Source of the DNA: Nitrospirillum sp034427435
Lineage (GTDB): Bacteria > Pseudomonadota > Alphaproteobacteria > Azospirillales > Azospirillaceae
DNA length: 64,000 nt
NCBI RefSeq assembly: GCF_034427435.1
Contig: NZ_JAXQNP010000002.1
Span: forward strand, 2,480,001 to 2,544,000
Direction: 5' to 3'
Part shown: positions 44,723 to 53,664 of the stretch, in pieces
Numbering within the stretch: position 1 is the stretch's first letter
Layout: every line of letters starts with the position of its first letter
Notes under the pieces: model-generated
Database searches by the model: none
Seen by the model: only the letters and a program-made list of their open reading frames with translations
What the model was told of the DNA's origin: nothing
Translations under genes and position numbers: made by a program

Positions 44723-47215
44723 GTGGTCAACAAAACGAAGCGCAACGCGCTGATCGGCGCCTCTTTATTCAGCATTTCCACTGCTTCCGGCCTCACCATC
44801 GCCGCACCGATGGCCTATGCTGCCGCCGAAGCCGCCGCCCCGGCGGAGGACTTGGGGGAACTGCAGGAAATCGTCGTCACTGCGCGCAAGCGGTCGGAAG
44901 ACGTGCTCAAGACCCCCGTCGCCGTCAGCGTGCTGACCAGTGACGCCATTGCGCAGCGGGGCGTCGTCTCGGTCAACGACATCGCCGACCAGACCCCCGG
45001 CATGAACGTCACCAACAACGCCGCCGGGCGCAGCGACCGCTCCTTCCAGCAGATGGTCATCCGCGGCTTCGCCCCGGCCATCGTCGACATCACCACGGTC
45101 GCGACCTTCATCGACGGCGTGCCCGTCAGCTCCGCTTCCGCGCTGACCACCATTTCGGATCCGGAACGCGTCGAAGTGCTGAAGGGGCCGCAAAGCGCCT
45201 ACTTCGGCCGCAACACCTTCGCCGGCGCCTTCAACGTGGTGAACAAGGTTCCCACCGATGAATTCCACGGCAGCGCCAGCGTCATGGTGGGCACCCGTGA
45301 CAACTACCGCATGAGCGCGGCCCTGGAAGGGCCCATCGTCGGCGACAAGCTGACCTTCCGTGTCACCGGCGACCGCTTCTCCAAGAGCGGCTCCTATGAG
45401 AACGCCTCCAACCCCAGCCAGACCCTGGGCGACCAGTCCACCACCAGCGGCACCCTGATGCTGGTGTTCAAGCCCATCGAGGGCCTGACGATCAAGGCCT
45501 TCGGCCTGCTGTCGAAGGATGACGACGGCCCCTCCGCCCAGGGCCTGATCTCCGCCTACACGGTCACGAACGCCGCGGGCAAAGTCGTGGTCCCGGGTCA
45601 GTCCAACTGCAAGCTGAACGGCAACCCCACCTTCTGCGGCACCGCGCCGTCGCTGGCCTCCGGGACGCCCTCGGCCTCCACCCTGACCGATGGCTACATC
45701 AAGAATTTCCTGTCCCTGCCCAACGGACGCTTCCTGTCGCCTTCCGATGGCACGCAGGGCTACGGCTTGGTGCGCCATTTCTACCACGGCCACCTCGCGG
45801 CGGATTACGAGATCCCCGACACCGACCTGACCGTCAGCTATCTGCTGGGCGTGAACAGCGAGACCTACAGCGCCCTGGTCGACCTGGACAATTACGGCGA
45901 CACCTCGATCCCGAACAACGGCTTCGGCTCCATCCCGGCCGGCGCCCGCAGCTACTTCGACTATCCCTACCTGGTCGAGCGCAAGACGGACGACTATTCC
46001 CAGGAACTGCGCCTGGCCTATGACAGCGGCCCCCTGCGTGTCACCAGCGGCGTGAACTTCATCGACGCCTGGTCGCAGTCCGGCAACGGCGGCGGCAACG
46101 GCGCCCTGGGCAAGACCGCCTTCTTCAGCGCCAACGGCGAGACGCGGTCGCGCACCTCCAGCGCCTTCTACGGCATCACCTACCAGGTGACCGACGCCCT
46201 GAGCCTCAGCGCCGAGGGCCGCTACCAGATCGACAAGCTGTTCGCCTATGCGCCGCTCACCGGCTACACCGCGACCAACAGCGCCTTCGTGCCGGCCGGC
46301 TACTATCCCGGCGGCTCGCTGATGCTGAGCAAGTCCTATGAAAACTTCATGCCCCGCTTCATCGCGCAGTACCAGCTGAACGATGACCTGATGACCTACG
46401 CGTCCTACGCGAAGGGTGTGAACCCAGGCCGCTTCAACACCAGCTTCATCTCCTCCTCCGCCGCCACCCAGCGCGCGGCGGCGGCGGCCGGCCTGAAGGT
46501 GCAGGTCGACCCGGAAGAAGTGACCAATTATGAGATCGGCCTTAAGGGCCGGCTGTTCGATGGTCGCCTGCGCTTCACCCTGGACGGCTACTATGCCCAG
46601 TGGCGCAACCAGATCAATTCGCTGAACCTGTCCGGCATCGATCCCGTCTCCAACTCCGCCTTCTCCATCACCAGTTACGACAACACCGGCAACGTGGACC
46701 TGAAGGGCATCGAGTTCGACGGCACCTACGCGCTGACGAAGCGGATCGCCCTGAACCTGGGCGCGGCCCTGGTCGACACCGACATCCAGTCGTACCGGTC
46801 GACCGCCATCACCAAGCTGACCGGAATCACCGACTTCAGCGGCAAGGAGATGCCCAACACCTCCAAGTACTCCGCCAACGCCGGCCTTCAGTACAACGGT
46901 GACCTGAAGGGCTGGACGGACGGCACGTGGTTCGCCCGCGCCGACTACATCTACAAGTCCGGTGTGTGGTCCAACGCCGCCGACATCGTGAAGACCCCGG
47001 ATCGCCACACGGTGAACGTCCGCCTGGGCGCCACCCAGGGCGACATCTCCGCCGACGTGTTCGTCAACAACCTGTTCGACAACACGACCCCCACGTCGAT
47101 CAGCGACCAGTTCATCTTCACCAACAATTTCGCCTACACCAGCACCCTGTCCGCGCTGGTGGTCGGCCTGCCCGAGCGCCGCACGTTCGGCCTCCAGGTC
47201 CGCTACAAGTTCTGA
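44723..47215 (+). CDS. TonB-dependent outer-membrane receptor
   Basis: 830 aa from GTG 44723, with GGGAGA upstream. Signal peptide ends near MAYAAAEA. The TonB box and plug follow: LQEIVVTARKRSEDVLKTPVAVSVL, then the plug motifs VIRGF and RVEVLKGPQSAYFGRNTFAGAFNVV. The 22-strand barrel fills the rest and ends in RYKF, the C-terminal aromatic needed for outer-membrane assembly. The 'VVTARKR' group in alpha- and sphingomonad-type bacteria often imports sugars, terpenoids or aromatics rather than iron chelates, so no siderophore is assumed. It sits between two operons of degradative type and is probably their outer-membrane entry gate. Confidence 0.93.
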   Translation: MVNKTKRNALIGASLFSISTASGLTIAAPMAYAAAEAAAPAEDLGELQEIVVTARKRSEDVLKTPVAVSVLTSDAIAQRGVVSVNDIADQTPGMNVTNNAAGRSDRSFQQMVIRGFAPAIVDITTVATFIDGVPVSSASALTTISDPERVEVLKGPQSAYFGRNTFAGAFNVVNKVPTDEFHGSASVMVGTRDNYRMSAALEGPIVGDKLTFRVTGDRFSKSGSYENASNPSQTLGDQSTTSGTLMLVFKPIEGLTIKAFGLLSKDDDGPSAQGLISAYTVTNAAGKVVVPGQSNCKLNGNPTFCGTAPSLASGTPSASTLTDGYIKNFLSLPNGRFLSPSDGTQGYGLVRHFYHGHLAADYEIPDTDLTVSYLLGVNSETYSALVDLDNYGDTSIPNNGFGSIPAGARSYFDYPYLVERKTDDYSQELRLAYDSGPLRVTSGVNFIDAWSQSGNGGGNGALGKTAFFSANGETRSRTSSAFYGITYQVTDALSLSAEGRYQIDKLFAYAPLTGYTATNSAFVPAGYYPGGSLMLSKSYENFMPRFIAQYQLNDDLMTYASYAKGVNPGRFNTSFISSSAATQRAAAAAGLKVQVDPEEVTNYEIGLKGRLFDGRLRFTLDGYYAQWRNQINSLNLSGIDPVSNSAFSITSYDNTGNVDLKGIEFDGTYALTKRIALNLGAALVDTDIQSYRSTAITKLTGITDFSGKEMPNTSKYSANAGLQYNGDLKGWTDGTWFARADYIYKSGVWSNAADIVKTPDRHTVNVRLGATQGDISADVFVNNLFDNTTPTSISDQFIFTNNFAYTSTLSALVVGLPERRTFGLQVRYKF

Positions 47216-47227
47216 TCCCCGACACCC

Positions 47228-47264
47228 GGCGGACGGCTGCCAAGGCGCCGTCCGCCCTTTTCTT
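47228..47264 (+). terminator. Rho-independent terminator after the TonB receptor
   Basis: GGCGGACGGC (47228-47237) pairs with GCCGTCCGCC (47247-47256), then CTTTTCTT. It makes the receptor a separate transcript, although read-through into the hydrolase gene at 47304 is possible. Confidence 0.85.
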
Positions 47265-47303
47265 CCCCGGCCCCGCCGGGGTCGGCATCGGAGCGCCTTT
47301 TCC

Positions 47304-48137
47304 ATGAGCGTCGCCATCACCCGCGGCTATACGCATGGCCGGTACGGCCAGGTCCACTACCGCGTCGCCCGTCCGGCGGGCCCGGCGGTCGGCCGCCCCC
47401 TGATCCTGTTCCACCAGAACCCGTCGTCCTCCTTCGAATACGAACCGCTGATCGCCGAGATGGCCACGGACCGCGTGGTGCTGGCGTTGGACACGCCGGG
47501 CTACGGCATGTCCGATCGCCCGCCGGCGCCGCTCACCATCGCCGGCTACGCCACGGCGATGATGGAGGTCTTGCCGGACCTGGGCGTGACGGCCGCCGAA
47601 GGCTGTGACGTCTACGGCTTCCACACCGGCGCCCTCCTGTCCATCGAGGCGGCGCTGGCCCGGCCCGACCTGGTGCGCCGCGTCGCCGTCACCGGCATGC
47701 CGATGCGCACGGCGGAGGAAGCCGCCGCCCTGCTGGAGGTCGCCCATACCGCCCCGCCCCTGGATGAGGCGGGTGAGGTGGCGCTGGGCATGGCCAAGCG
47801 CCTTTGGGACTATGTGGTCACCGCGCGTGCGGCCGGGGTTCCCCTGCGCCGTGCCGCCGACAACTGGGTCGACAAGCTGCGCGTCCTGGACCGCAGCCAG
47901 TGGGCCTATGTCGCGGTGTGGAGCTACCAATACCAGCCCCGCCTGCCGCTGGTGACGCAGCCCGTGCTCGTCCTCCAGCCCAACGAGGACATCCGCGACC
48001 TCTCCCTGGCCGCGGCCGCCCTGCTACCCGACCACCGCGTCGTCGAGATGCCGGAATGGAACCGGGATATCTTCGACCTTCCGGCCGCCGTCACCCGCAT
48101 GGGTGTCGAGCTGCGCCGGTTCCTTGACCAGCCTTGA
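47304..48137 (+). CDS. Alpha/beta-hydrolase-fold protein with His at the nucleophile position (A)
   Basis: 277 aa, no signal peptide. Fold marks: ILFHQNPSSSFEYEPLI (oxyanion loop), VVLALDTPGYGMSDRP and the nucleophile elbow DVYGFHTGALLS. In that elbow the normal G-x-Ser-x-G is G-F-His107-T-G. The place of the catalytic His near the C-terminus reads EMPEWNRDIFDLP, with no His. Either the protein uses another chemistry or it is not a hydrolase. A sister protein with the same G-x-His-T-G lies at 52804 at the other end of this operon. First gene of a seven-gene run to 55082. Weak ribosome site. Confidence 0.87.
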   Translation: MSVAITRGYTHGRYGQVHYRVARPAGPAVGRPLILFHQNPSSSFEYEPLIAEMATDRVVLALDTPGYGMSDRPPAPLTIAGYATAMMEVLPDLGVTAAEGCDVYGFHTGALLSIEAALARPDLVRRVAVTGMPMRTAEEAAALLEVAHTAPPLDEAGEVALGMAKRLWDYVVTARAAGVPLRRAADNWVDKLRVLDRSQWAYVAVWSYQYQPRLPLVTQPVLVLQPNEDIRDLSLAAAALLPDHRVVEMPEWNRDIFDLPAAVTRMGVELRRFLDQP

Positions 48138-48160
48138 TCCCTGATTGTTAGGAGTTGCCA

Positions 48161-49174
48161 ATGACCGCCCTCGCCGCCGTGCCGCCGCAGAGCGCCCTGC
48201 CCATGGCCAAGATCTCCCACTCGGTCATGGAGCCGGACTTCCTGGCCGCGGAAGTGGCCCGGCGCTACGCGATCGCCGGTCCCGTCAACGCCTTCCTGCT
48301 GTACCGGGGCATGAACGACGTCTACCTGGTCCAGGGGGCGGAGGAGCGCTACGCCCTGCGTGTCTGGCGCAAGACCTACCGCGGCGTGGATGAGGTGGCG
48401 ACGGAGCTGAACTTCCTGGACTATCTGCGCCAGCAGGGATTCCCCGCCTCCGCCGGCGTGCGCACCCGGGATGGGGAGCTGTACTTCAAGCTGGACTCGC
48501 CCGAGGGGCCCCGCGCCATCGCCCTCTACGACTGGGCGCCGGGCAAGAAGTTCACCGAGCGCCTGGACATCGCCAATGCCGAGCGCATCGGCGCCCTGTT
48601 CGCCCAGATGCATCTGCACGGCATCGCCTACAATGGCGGCCGCCCCTTCCCCACCGACAACCTGGTGCGCTTCAAGGTCACCGTTCCGGCGCTGCTGAAC
48701 TTCGTCTACGACCGGCCGGACGACCTGCGGGACTACGCCATCATCAGCGAGCGCCTGGCGCAGCGCCTGATCGACATCCGGTCCGACGACGTGCCCATGG
48801 GCATATGCCACTGCGACTTCCACTCCAGCAACGTCCACGTCGCCGATGACGGGCGCATCACCTTCCTGGATTTCGACGGGACGGGTGAGGATTACCTGAT
48901 GCAGGACGTGAAGAACTTCGTCTGGGGCAATCTGTTCTACGGCTTCTCCGAAAGCTATGGCGAAGCGTTCGAGCGGGGCTATGAGACCGTCCGCCCGTTC
49001 ACCAAGGCGGAGAAGGAGCATGGCGAGCTGTTCCTCATGACCAAGGCCTTCCGCCTGGTCGCCGGCATGGCGGAATCCTCCGCCGCCGTGGGCCGCGGCA
49101 CCCTGCGGTTCCGCAACCTGGATTGGCTGGGCGACTACATCAAGACCCGCGCCCGGCCCCTGGGCCTGCTGTGA
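48161..49174 (+). CDS. APH-family phosphotransferase
   Basis: 337 aa from ATG 48161 (TAGGAG upstream). The aminoglycoside-phosphotransferase/choline-kinase fold is shown by ERYALRVWRKTYR (the ATP lysine region is degenerate), the catalytic loop GICHCDFHSSNVHV (H-x-D-x-x-x-x-N) and TFLDFDGTGEDYLMQDV (metal-binding Asp). The family phosphorylates hydroxyl groups of small molecules such as choline, homoserine, hydroxylysine or antibiotics. With monooxygenases and a peptidase next door, a catabolic or modifying kinase is more likely than drug resistance; that is inference. Confidence 0.88.
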   Translation: MTALAAVPPQSALPMAKISHSVMEPDFLAAEVARRYAIAGPVNAFLLYRGMNDVYLVQGAEERYALRVWRKTYRGVDEVATELNFLDYLRQQGFPASAGVRTRDGELYFKLDSPEGPRAIALYDWAPGKKFTERLDIANAERIGALFAQMHLHGIAYNGGRPFPTDNLVRFKVTVPALLNFVYDRPDDLRDYAIISERLAQRLIDIRSDDVPMGICHCDFHSSNVHVADDGRITFLDFDGTGEDYLMQDVKNFVWGNLFYGFSESYGEAFERGYETVRPFTKAEKEHGELFLMTKAFRLVAGMAESSAAVGRGTLRFRNLDWLGDYIKTRARPLGLL

Positions 49175-49255
49175 CGGATGCCGCGGGCCGGACGGGGGCT
49201 TGTTCCCCGCCGGCCTGCGCCGCCGGCCCCCGGAGCTTTTCCCCCAAGGTGTTCC

Positions 49256-50605
49256 ATGGATGACTTGAGTGCCCAGATCGCCGCCCTCATGGCGGACGAC
49301 GACGCCCTGTTGCAGGGGCTGCAACGCGGCGGTCCCATGAACCTGCCCCGGGCTTATGAGATCATGGAGCGGTTCGGGGTCGACGGCCTGGTGCTGGGCG
49401 ATCCCCTGAATGTCTTCCACGCGCTGGGCTATTGGCCGCAGATCGGGACCACCCGGCAAGGCCAGCCGCCCACGACCTTCGCCATCCTGACCCGCGACCC
49501 GCGCCAGGCGCCGGCCATCGTCACCTCTCATTTCATCTACTATTACACCTTCGTCGACGGCGGCCCGCGCGAGGGCGTCGCCGCCTACCTGTTCCAGGAC
49601 GCGGGCGATGAGGGGCCCGGTGGCCTGGGCCCTGATGGCACGCGACTGGAGCGCACGGCCAGCCCCTGGCCCGGTCTGTTCGCCGACAAGGGTGCTGCCC
49701 CCCTGACCGAGGTCGAGGAACGGCGGCGCGACCGCACCGACGCCGCCCTGCGTGACCGTCCCTTGCTGGCGGACAGTGGCGGCGCCCTGGTTCGGGCCTT
49801 GCGCGACCTGGGCCTGTGGTCCGGCCGGCTGGGCTATGACCATGACGTCGTCCGCATGGTGTGCGAGCGGCATGAACGGCCGGGCGACCTGGTGCCGGCG
49901 GACAATCTGATGCGCTGGATCCGGGTGGTGAAGTCGCCCCTGGAACTGGCGCTGATGCGGCGCGGCGCCCAGGCCAACGCGGCGGCGGTGGACGCCGTCA
50001 TCACCCAGGTGCGCGCCGGCGCCAACTACCGCGACCTGCGCCGGCTGTTCGCCGTGGAAAGCGCCCGGCGCGGCAACCGCGCCGTCTTCATGACCATCGA
50101 CCGCGTCTCCTCCGACCTGCCCACGTCGGACACGGTGCGTGATGGCCAGTCGCTGTTCTTCGACGGCGTCGGCCACTTCCAGAACTACCACGGCGACTAT
50201 GCCCGCACCGTGTTCGTGGGCGAGCCGGCGGCGGCGGCGGTCCGCGCGGCCGACGCGGCGCAGGCCGGCTGGAAGGCCATCCGCGAACAGCTGCGCCCCG
50301 GCCTGCGCCTTTCCGAGGTCAGCCGCATCGGCCTGGAAACCCTGCGCAAGTCCGGCGCGGGCGACCTCGTGACCTTCGGGCCCCACAGCGTCGGCCTGAT
50401 GCACACGGACGAGCCGGGCGAGGTGCGCGGCGGCTTCTACGGCAAGAACGACCTCGTCCTGGAAGAGAACATGATCCTGAGCGTCGACTGCCCCTCGCTG
50501 GACACCGGCATCGGGGGATCGGTGCACATCGAGGATTTGGTGGTGATCACGCGGGACGGCGCGGAACCCATCCATCCCCTCGGCAAACACGTCATCACGA
50601 TTTGA
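49256..50605 (+). CDS. M24-family (Xaa-Pro dipeptidase/creatinase-like) metalloenzyme
   Basis: 449 aa from ATG 49256. The N-terminal creatinase-like domain (about 20-200) precedes the pita-bread domain. Metal-ligand positions: Asp in LFFDGVG, Asp in YHGDYARTVFVG, His in FGPHSVGLMHTDEP, then LEENMILSVDCP where the usual Glu of IEPG is Asp, and Glu in HIEDLVVIT. So one Glu-to-Asp change is visible, with the rest intact. Members cleave Xaa-Pro bonds, creatine, or ectoine-like amides. Being in an operon with monooxygenases, it probably cleaves a C-N bond of the operon's substrate. LLM gene follows after 10 bp. Confidence 0.88.
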   Translation: MDDLSAQIAALMADDDALLQGLQRGGPMNLPRAYEIMERFGVDGLVLGDPLNVFHALGYWPQIGTTRQGQPPTTFAILTRDPRQAPAIVTSHFIYYYTFVDGGPREGVAAYLFQDAGDEGPGGLGPDGTRLERTASPWPGLFADKGAAPLTEVEERRRDRTDAALRDRPLLADSGGALVRALRDLGLWSGRLGYDHDVVRMVCERHERPGDLVPADNLMRWIRVVKSPLELALMRRGAQANAAAVDAVITQVRAGANYRDLRRLFAVESARRGNRAVFMTIDRVSSDLPTSDTVRDGQSLFFDGVGHFQNYHGDYARTVFVGEPAAAAVRAADAAQAGWKAIREQLRPGLRLSEVSRIGLETLRKSGAGDLVTFGPHSVGLMHTDEPGEVRGGFYGKNDLVLEENMILSVDCPSLDTGIGGSVHIEDLVVITRDGAEPIHPLGKHVITI

Positions 50606-50615
50606 GGCTTGCGCC

Positions 50616-51521
50616 ATGTACCTATCGATCAGCATCGACGTCTCGCCCCGGGACGGGGCGGCCTTCGCCCAGCTGGCCCAACAGGCCGACCGTATCGAGC
50701 AGGCGGGGGCCGACTTCGTCCTGCTGGCCCACGAGACCGGGGCCGGCACGCTGGAGCCGGGCCGGCTGGAGGCGGTGGTCACCCTGCCCTGGATCGCCCG
50801 GCGCCTGGCCACGCCCGTGGTCGTCGCGGCCTTGCCGGCCGTGCATTCCGTCCCCTTCCATATCGCCCGCGCCCTGTCCGCGGCGGACTTCCTGACCGCG
50901 GGCCGCGTCGGCTGGCTGCCCCTGCTCCAGGGGGGCGCCCGCTTCGACGCCGCCTATGGCGACGCCTACCACCTGCCGCCCGGCGACCGGGTGGCCAAGC
51001 ATGACGACTTCATCCGCGCCACCCGCGCCCTGTGGGACAGCTGGGACCAGGACGCGCTGATCCTGAACAAGGACAGCGGCGCCTACCTGGACAGCGCCAA
51101 GGTCCGCCGCGTGGATTACCGCGGCCCCTTCTTCGCCACCATGGGTCCGCTGAACGCCGCCCGGCCGCCGCAGGGCCACCCCCTGCTGGTGCGCGACCTG
51201 GATGATGTGGCTGGGGATGACGGCGCCGGCAGCGCCATACCGGCGGACGTGGTGCTGGGCGGCGCCGACCGGCTGGCGGGCGTCGAGGCCCGGGGCACCG
51301 TGCGCCTGCTGAAGGTCACCGCCGCCACGCTGGAACAGGGCGAGGCCCTGGTGCGGGACGGCAAGGCCGACGGCCTGCACGTCGCGGGGCCGGACGCCAT
51401 CGAACGGGTTGAGGCGCTGCGCCGGCGCCACACCCGGCGGCCCGTCACCGGCGCCACGGCACGCGCCCGCCTGGGCCTGGCCATGCCCGCCAACCCCTAC
51501 TCGAAAAAGGTCCCCGCCTGA
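50616..51521 (+). CDS. Short luciferase-like (LLM) flavin-monooxygenase homologue
   Basis: 301 aa. The sequence follows the NtaA/DszA branch of the luciferase-like family: AADFLTAGRVGWLPLLQ, GDRVAKHDDFIRATRALWDSWD, then KVRRVDYRGPFF-x(4)-PLNAARPPQGHPLLVRD (the PQG-P-L segment). The usual 430-450 residues are cut to about 300; the first barrel strands are shortened and most of the C-terminal half is missing. It may be a partner subunit, or a protein that no longer binds FMN. The stop overlaps the start of the full-length paralogue (TGATG), so the two are made together. Confidence 0.83.
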   Translation: MYLSISIDVSPRDGAAFAQLAQQADRIEQAGADFVLLAHETGAGTLEPGRLEAVVTLPWIARRLATPVVVAALPAVHSVPFHIARALSAADFLTAGRVGWLPLLQGGARFDAAYGDAYHLPPGDRVAKHDDFIRATRALWDSWDQDALILNKDSGAYLDSAKVRRVDYRGPFFATMGPLNAARPPQGHPLLVRDLDDVAGDDGAGSAIPADVVLGGADRLAGVEARGTVRLLKVTAATLEQGEALVRDGKADGLHVAGPDAIERVEALRRRHTRRPVTGATARARLGLAMPANPYSKKVPA

Positions 51522-52807
51522 TGTCACGCGAGAACGGTAGACTGCACCTCTGGGCCTTCCTTCAGGGCATCGGCTTCTTCCCCGGCGGCTGGCGGGAGGA
51601 AAAGGCCACCCCCGACGCTGTGTTCCAGCGCAGCTATTATGAACGCATCGCCCGCCTGGTGGAGGACGCGCGCTTCGACGCCATCGTCTTCGGCGACCAG
51701 TTGCAGGGGCGCGACGCCGCCGGTCGCACGCCCGGCCGGCTCGCCATCCCCACGCTGGACCCCTTCACCCTGCTGGCGGTCATGGCCGGCGTGACCAGCC
51801 GCGTCGGCCTGGTCGCCACGGTATCCACCACCTACAACGAGCCGGCGGAGGTGGCGGCCAAGTTCGCGGCCCTGAACTTCGTCAGCCAGGGCCGGGCCGG
51901 CTGGAACATCGTCACCACCGTGCACCCCAACAGCCCCTGGAACTTCGGTGAGCCGGAACTGCTGGAGAAGTCGGCGCGTTATGCCCGCGCCCAGGCCTTC
52001 GTCGACGCCGCGGATGCCTTCTGGCGGCAGGCGGCCGGCCTGCCGGCGGCCAACGCCGCCGATGCGCTGAGGAACCAGTGGTTCGACATCGCCGGCACCC
52101 TGGACTTCCCGACCTCCCCCCAATACCGGCCCGTGCTGGTGCAGGCGGGACAGTCACCGGACGGACGGAACTTCGCCGCCCAGTCGGCGGAAGCCATCTT
52201 CTGCCCCGCCCCGACCATCGACGCCGGCCGCGCCTATCGCGACGACATCCATGAGCGGGCGCGCGCCCTGGGCCGCGACCCCTCCAAGATGCTGATCATG
52301 CCGGGGCTGGCCTTCATCCTGGCCGATACGGAGGAGGAGGCGCAGCGCAAGCACCGCCATGTGCTGGAATTGGCCGACGACCAGCTGTGCATCGAGTACC
52401 TCAGTGAGTCCATCGGCTATGACCTGACGCGGCTGCCGGCCAACCAGCCCTTCCCGCTGGACGAAATCTGCGCCGCGTGCGAGTTCCCGGCGGAGGATGT
52501 GCGCCGCATGCTGACGCCGGCGGTGGAGGCCGGCCTGTCCATCGCCGACGCCTGCCGCGACTACGCCCGCAAGCCGCGCGGCCATGCCATCTTCGTCGGC
52601 ACGCCGGAACAGATGGCCGATCGCATGGAAACCTGGATCGACGCCGGCGCCTGCGACGGCTTCACCTTGCAGCCGGGCTACATGCCCAGCGAGCTGGAGC
52701 TGTTCTGCGCCCACGTCACCCCCTTGCTGCAGCGGCGTGGCCTGCTGCGGCGGGAGTACCAGGGGCCGACCCTGCGTGACCACCTTGCCGCTGGGTCCCC
52801 GGCATGA
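51521..52807 (+). CDS. FMN-dependent monooxygenase, NtaA/SnaA/DszA family
   Basis: 428 aa, full family length. LHLWAFLQGIGFFPGGWR at the start, RLVEDARFDAIVFGDQL, STTYNEPAEVAAKFAALNFVSQGRAGWNIVTT (quoted by YNEPAEVA and GRAGWNIVT), FPTSPQYRPVLVQAGQSPDGRNFAA and EQMADRMETWIDAGACDGFTL are diagnostic of the NtaA/SnaA/DszA group. These enzymes use FMNH2 and O2 to oxidise C-N, C-S or ring carbons of small molecules. A separate flavin reductase is needed and is not in the window. It overlaps both the short LLM gene and the next hydrolase gene. Confidence 0.92.
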   Translation: MSRENGRLHLWAFLQGIGFFPGGWREEKATPDAVFQRSYYERIARLVEDARFDAIVFGDQLQGRDAAGRTPGRLAIPTLDPFTLLAVMAGVTSRVGLVATVSTTYNEPAEVAAKFAALNFVSQGRAGWNIVTTVHPNSPWNFGEPELLEKSARYARAQAFVDAADAFWRQAAGLPAANAADALRNQWFDIAGTLDFPTSPQYRPVLVQAGQSPDGRNFAAQSAEAIFCPAPTIDAGRAYRDDIHERARALGRDPSKMLIMPGLAFILADTEEEAQRKHRHVLELADDQLCIEYLSESIGYDLTRLPANQPFPLDEICAACEFPAEDVRRMLTPAVEAGLSIADACRDYARKPRGHAIFVGTPEQMADRMETWIDAGACDGFTLQPGYMPSELELFCAHVTPLLQRRGLLRREYQGPTLRDHLAAGSPA

Positions 52808-53664
52808 TGGACGTCGAACGCGCCTTCGTTCGCATCCGCGAGGGCCAGGTCCATCTGCGGCGCATCGTGAACCCGGCGGCGACCCAGCCGCCGGTGTTCC
52901 TGCTGCACGCCTCGCCCACCTCCTCCCGCTGGCTGGAAGGCCTGATGGTGGAGATCGCGCGGTCCGGCCGCACGGTGGTGGCACCCGACACCCTGGGCAA
53001 CGGTGACTCACCGGCCCCGGCCGTGCCGTCCCCGGACATCGCCTATTTCGCCGACAGCGTGCTGCGCCTGGCCGACGCCATGGACATCGGCGCCTTCGAC
53101 GTCTACGGCACCCACACCGGCGCCCGCACGGCCTGCGAGCTGGCGGTCATGGCGGGCGGCGCCGCCGAAGGGGGCGGTCGCGTGCGCCATGCCGTGCTGG
53201 ATGGCATCAAGGAGTATGACGACGCCACCCGCGCCGCCGTCCTGGAGCACTACGCCCCGCGCAAGGAGCCGGACGAGCATGGCGCGCACCTGGTCTGGGC
53301 CTTTCATTTCGTGCGCGACCAGGCGCTGTATTTCCCGCACTTCATGCGCGACCCTGAGCACCGCCTGCCCGGCCACATGCCCAGCAACCGGGTGCTGCAC
53401 GACGCCGCCCTGGATGTGCTGAAGGCCCTCGACACCTACGCCCTACCGTATCTCGCCGCCTTCCGCTACCGGCCGCTGGAACGCCTGCCCCTCATCCATT
53501 GCCCTGTGCTGCTGCTGAAGGCGCAGGGGGAGCTGGCGGCCCTGAACGCCGCCATCGAGGAGGCTGCCGGCCTGCTGCGGCATGGCCGGGTGGCCCCGGT
53601 CGCCGCCGACCCCGCGGCCAAGGCGCGGGCCATCGTCGCCTTCCTGGATGGAGACCGCCTATGA
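52804..53664 (+). CDS. Alpha/beta-hydrolase-fold protein with His at the nucleophile position (B)
   Basis: 286 aa. VFLLHASPTSSRWLEGL and VVAPDTLGNGDSPAP are normal opening segments. The elbow DVYGTHTGARTA has His104 where Ser is expected, as in the sister protein at 47304 (DVYGFHTGALLS). The C-terminal part (RVAPVAADPAAKARAIVAFLD) has no catalytic His either, and the acid position (LLKAQGELAAL) is unclear. Start overlaps the LLM stop (ATGA) and the stop overlaps the symporter start. Non-classical chemistry or a non-enzymatic role is likely. Confidence 0.87.
   Translation: MMDVERAFVRIREGQVHLRRIVNPAATQPPVFLLHASPTSSRWLEGLMVEIARSGRTVVAPDTLGNGDSPAPAVPSPDIAYFADSVLRLADAMDIGAFDVYGTHTGARTACELAVMAGGAAEGGGRVRHAVLDGIKEYDDATRAAVLEHYAPRKEPDEHGAHLVWAFHFVRDQALYFPHFMRDPEHRLPGHMPSNRVLHDAALDVLKALDTYALPYLAAFRYRPLERLPLIHCPVLLLKAQGELAALNAAIEEAAGLLRHGRVAPVAADPAAKARAIVAFLDGDRL

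Noticed and set aside
44765..47320. Very long open frame antisense to the TonB receptor (851 codons)
   Set aside because: It is the mirror of a GC-rich gene with strong third-position bias; its translation is Gly/Ala/Val/His-rich with no domain, while the plus strand gives a perfect receptor.
48161..49174. Antibiotic-resistance phosphotransferase
   Set aside because: The APH fold alone does not show resistance; the gene is embedded in a catabolic-type operon and lacks features of known resistance enzymes.
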